Shown: positions 5,909 to 5,914 of the stretch, in pieces
Position numbering within the stretch: the stretch's first letter is position 1
Layout: each line of letters starts with the position of its first letter
DNA from: JACQWR01 sp964614365
GTDB lineage: Bacteria; Desulfobacterota; Syntrophia; Syntrophales; JACQWR01
Assembly: GCA_964614365.1 (NCBI GenBank)
Contig: CAZTLA010000189.1
Coordinates: 1-5,914, forward strand
Length of the DNA stretch: 5,914 bases
Reading direction: 5' to 3'
The notes under the pieces: generated by a model
What the model saw: the letters and a program-made list of their open reading frames with translations, nothing else
Told to the model about the DNA's origin: nothing
Databases searched by the model: none
Translations under genes and position numbers: made by a program

Positions 5909-5914
5909 CTGACC

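Overview
The window is ordinary, densely coded bacterial chromosome with six protein genes, two of them probably cut off or closely linked to genes beyond the window edges. No RNA gene, insertion sequence, CRISPR array or replication origin was seen, and no gene-free stretch exceeds about 110 bases. The gene types (TRAP carboxylate transporter, duplicated cupin, ACMSD-type amidohydrolase, M42 metallopeptidase) and a roughly 50-60% GC content fit a proteobacterium or member of Desulfobacterota, perhaps an aromatic- or organic-acid-degrading anaerobe. That placement is inference from gene content only; no marker gene is present.

Left part (1-2808, plus strand): the C-terminal part of a TRAP transporter large permease, a two-domain cupin protein and a metal-dependent amidohydrolase follow each other with gaps of 31 and 15 bases. 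The cupin and amidohydrolase genes have near-identical ribosome-binding leaders. This looks like one catabolic operon: the transporter brings in an organic acid, and the cupin and amidohydrolase act on it or its breakdown products. The substrate cannot be read from the sequence.

Middle (2901-3983, plus strand): an M42-family aminopeptidase, after a 92-base gap holding an imperfect hairpin. It is probably started at a TTG codon. It may be the last gene of the same operon or a separate unit; sampled stretches of it are clearly richer in GC than those of the genes before it.

Right part (minus strand): a membrane-anchored, PQQ-type sorbosone/glucose dehydrogenase-like beta-propeller protein (4030-5319) converges on the peptidase gene. 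Upstream of it lies a 159-residue protein (5429-5908) resembling the MjaI family of restriction endonucleases (CTAG specificity in the named family). It is AT-richer than its neighbours. Its start codon sits in an ATGA that could overlap the stop of a gene just outside the window, possibly the partner methyltransferase. The window contains no CTAG at all, which fits, but does not prove, CTAG restriction or avoidance in this genome.

No clearly new system is visible. The most useful leads are the putative restriction-modification locus with total CTAG absence, and the uncharacterised transporter-cupin-amidohydrolase cassette.
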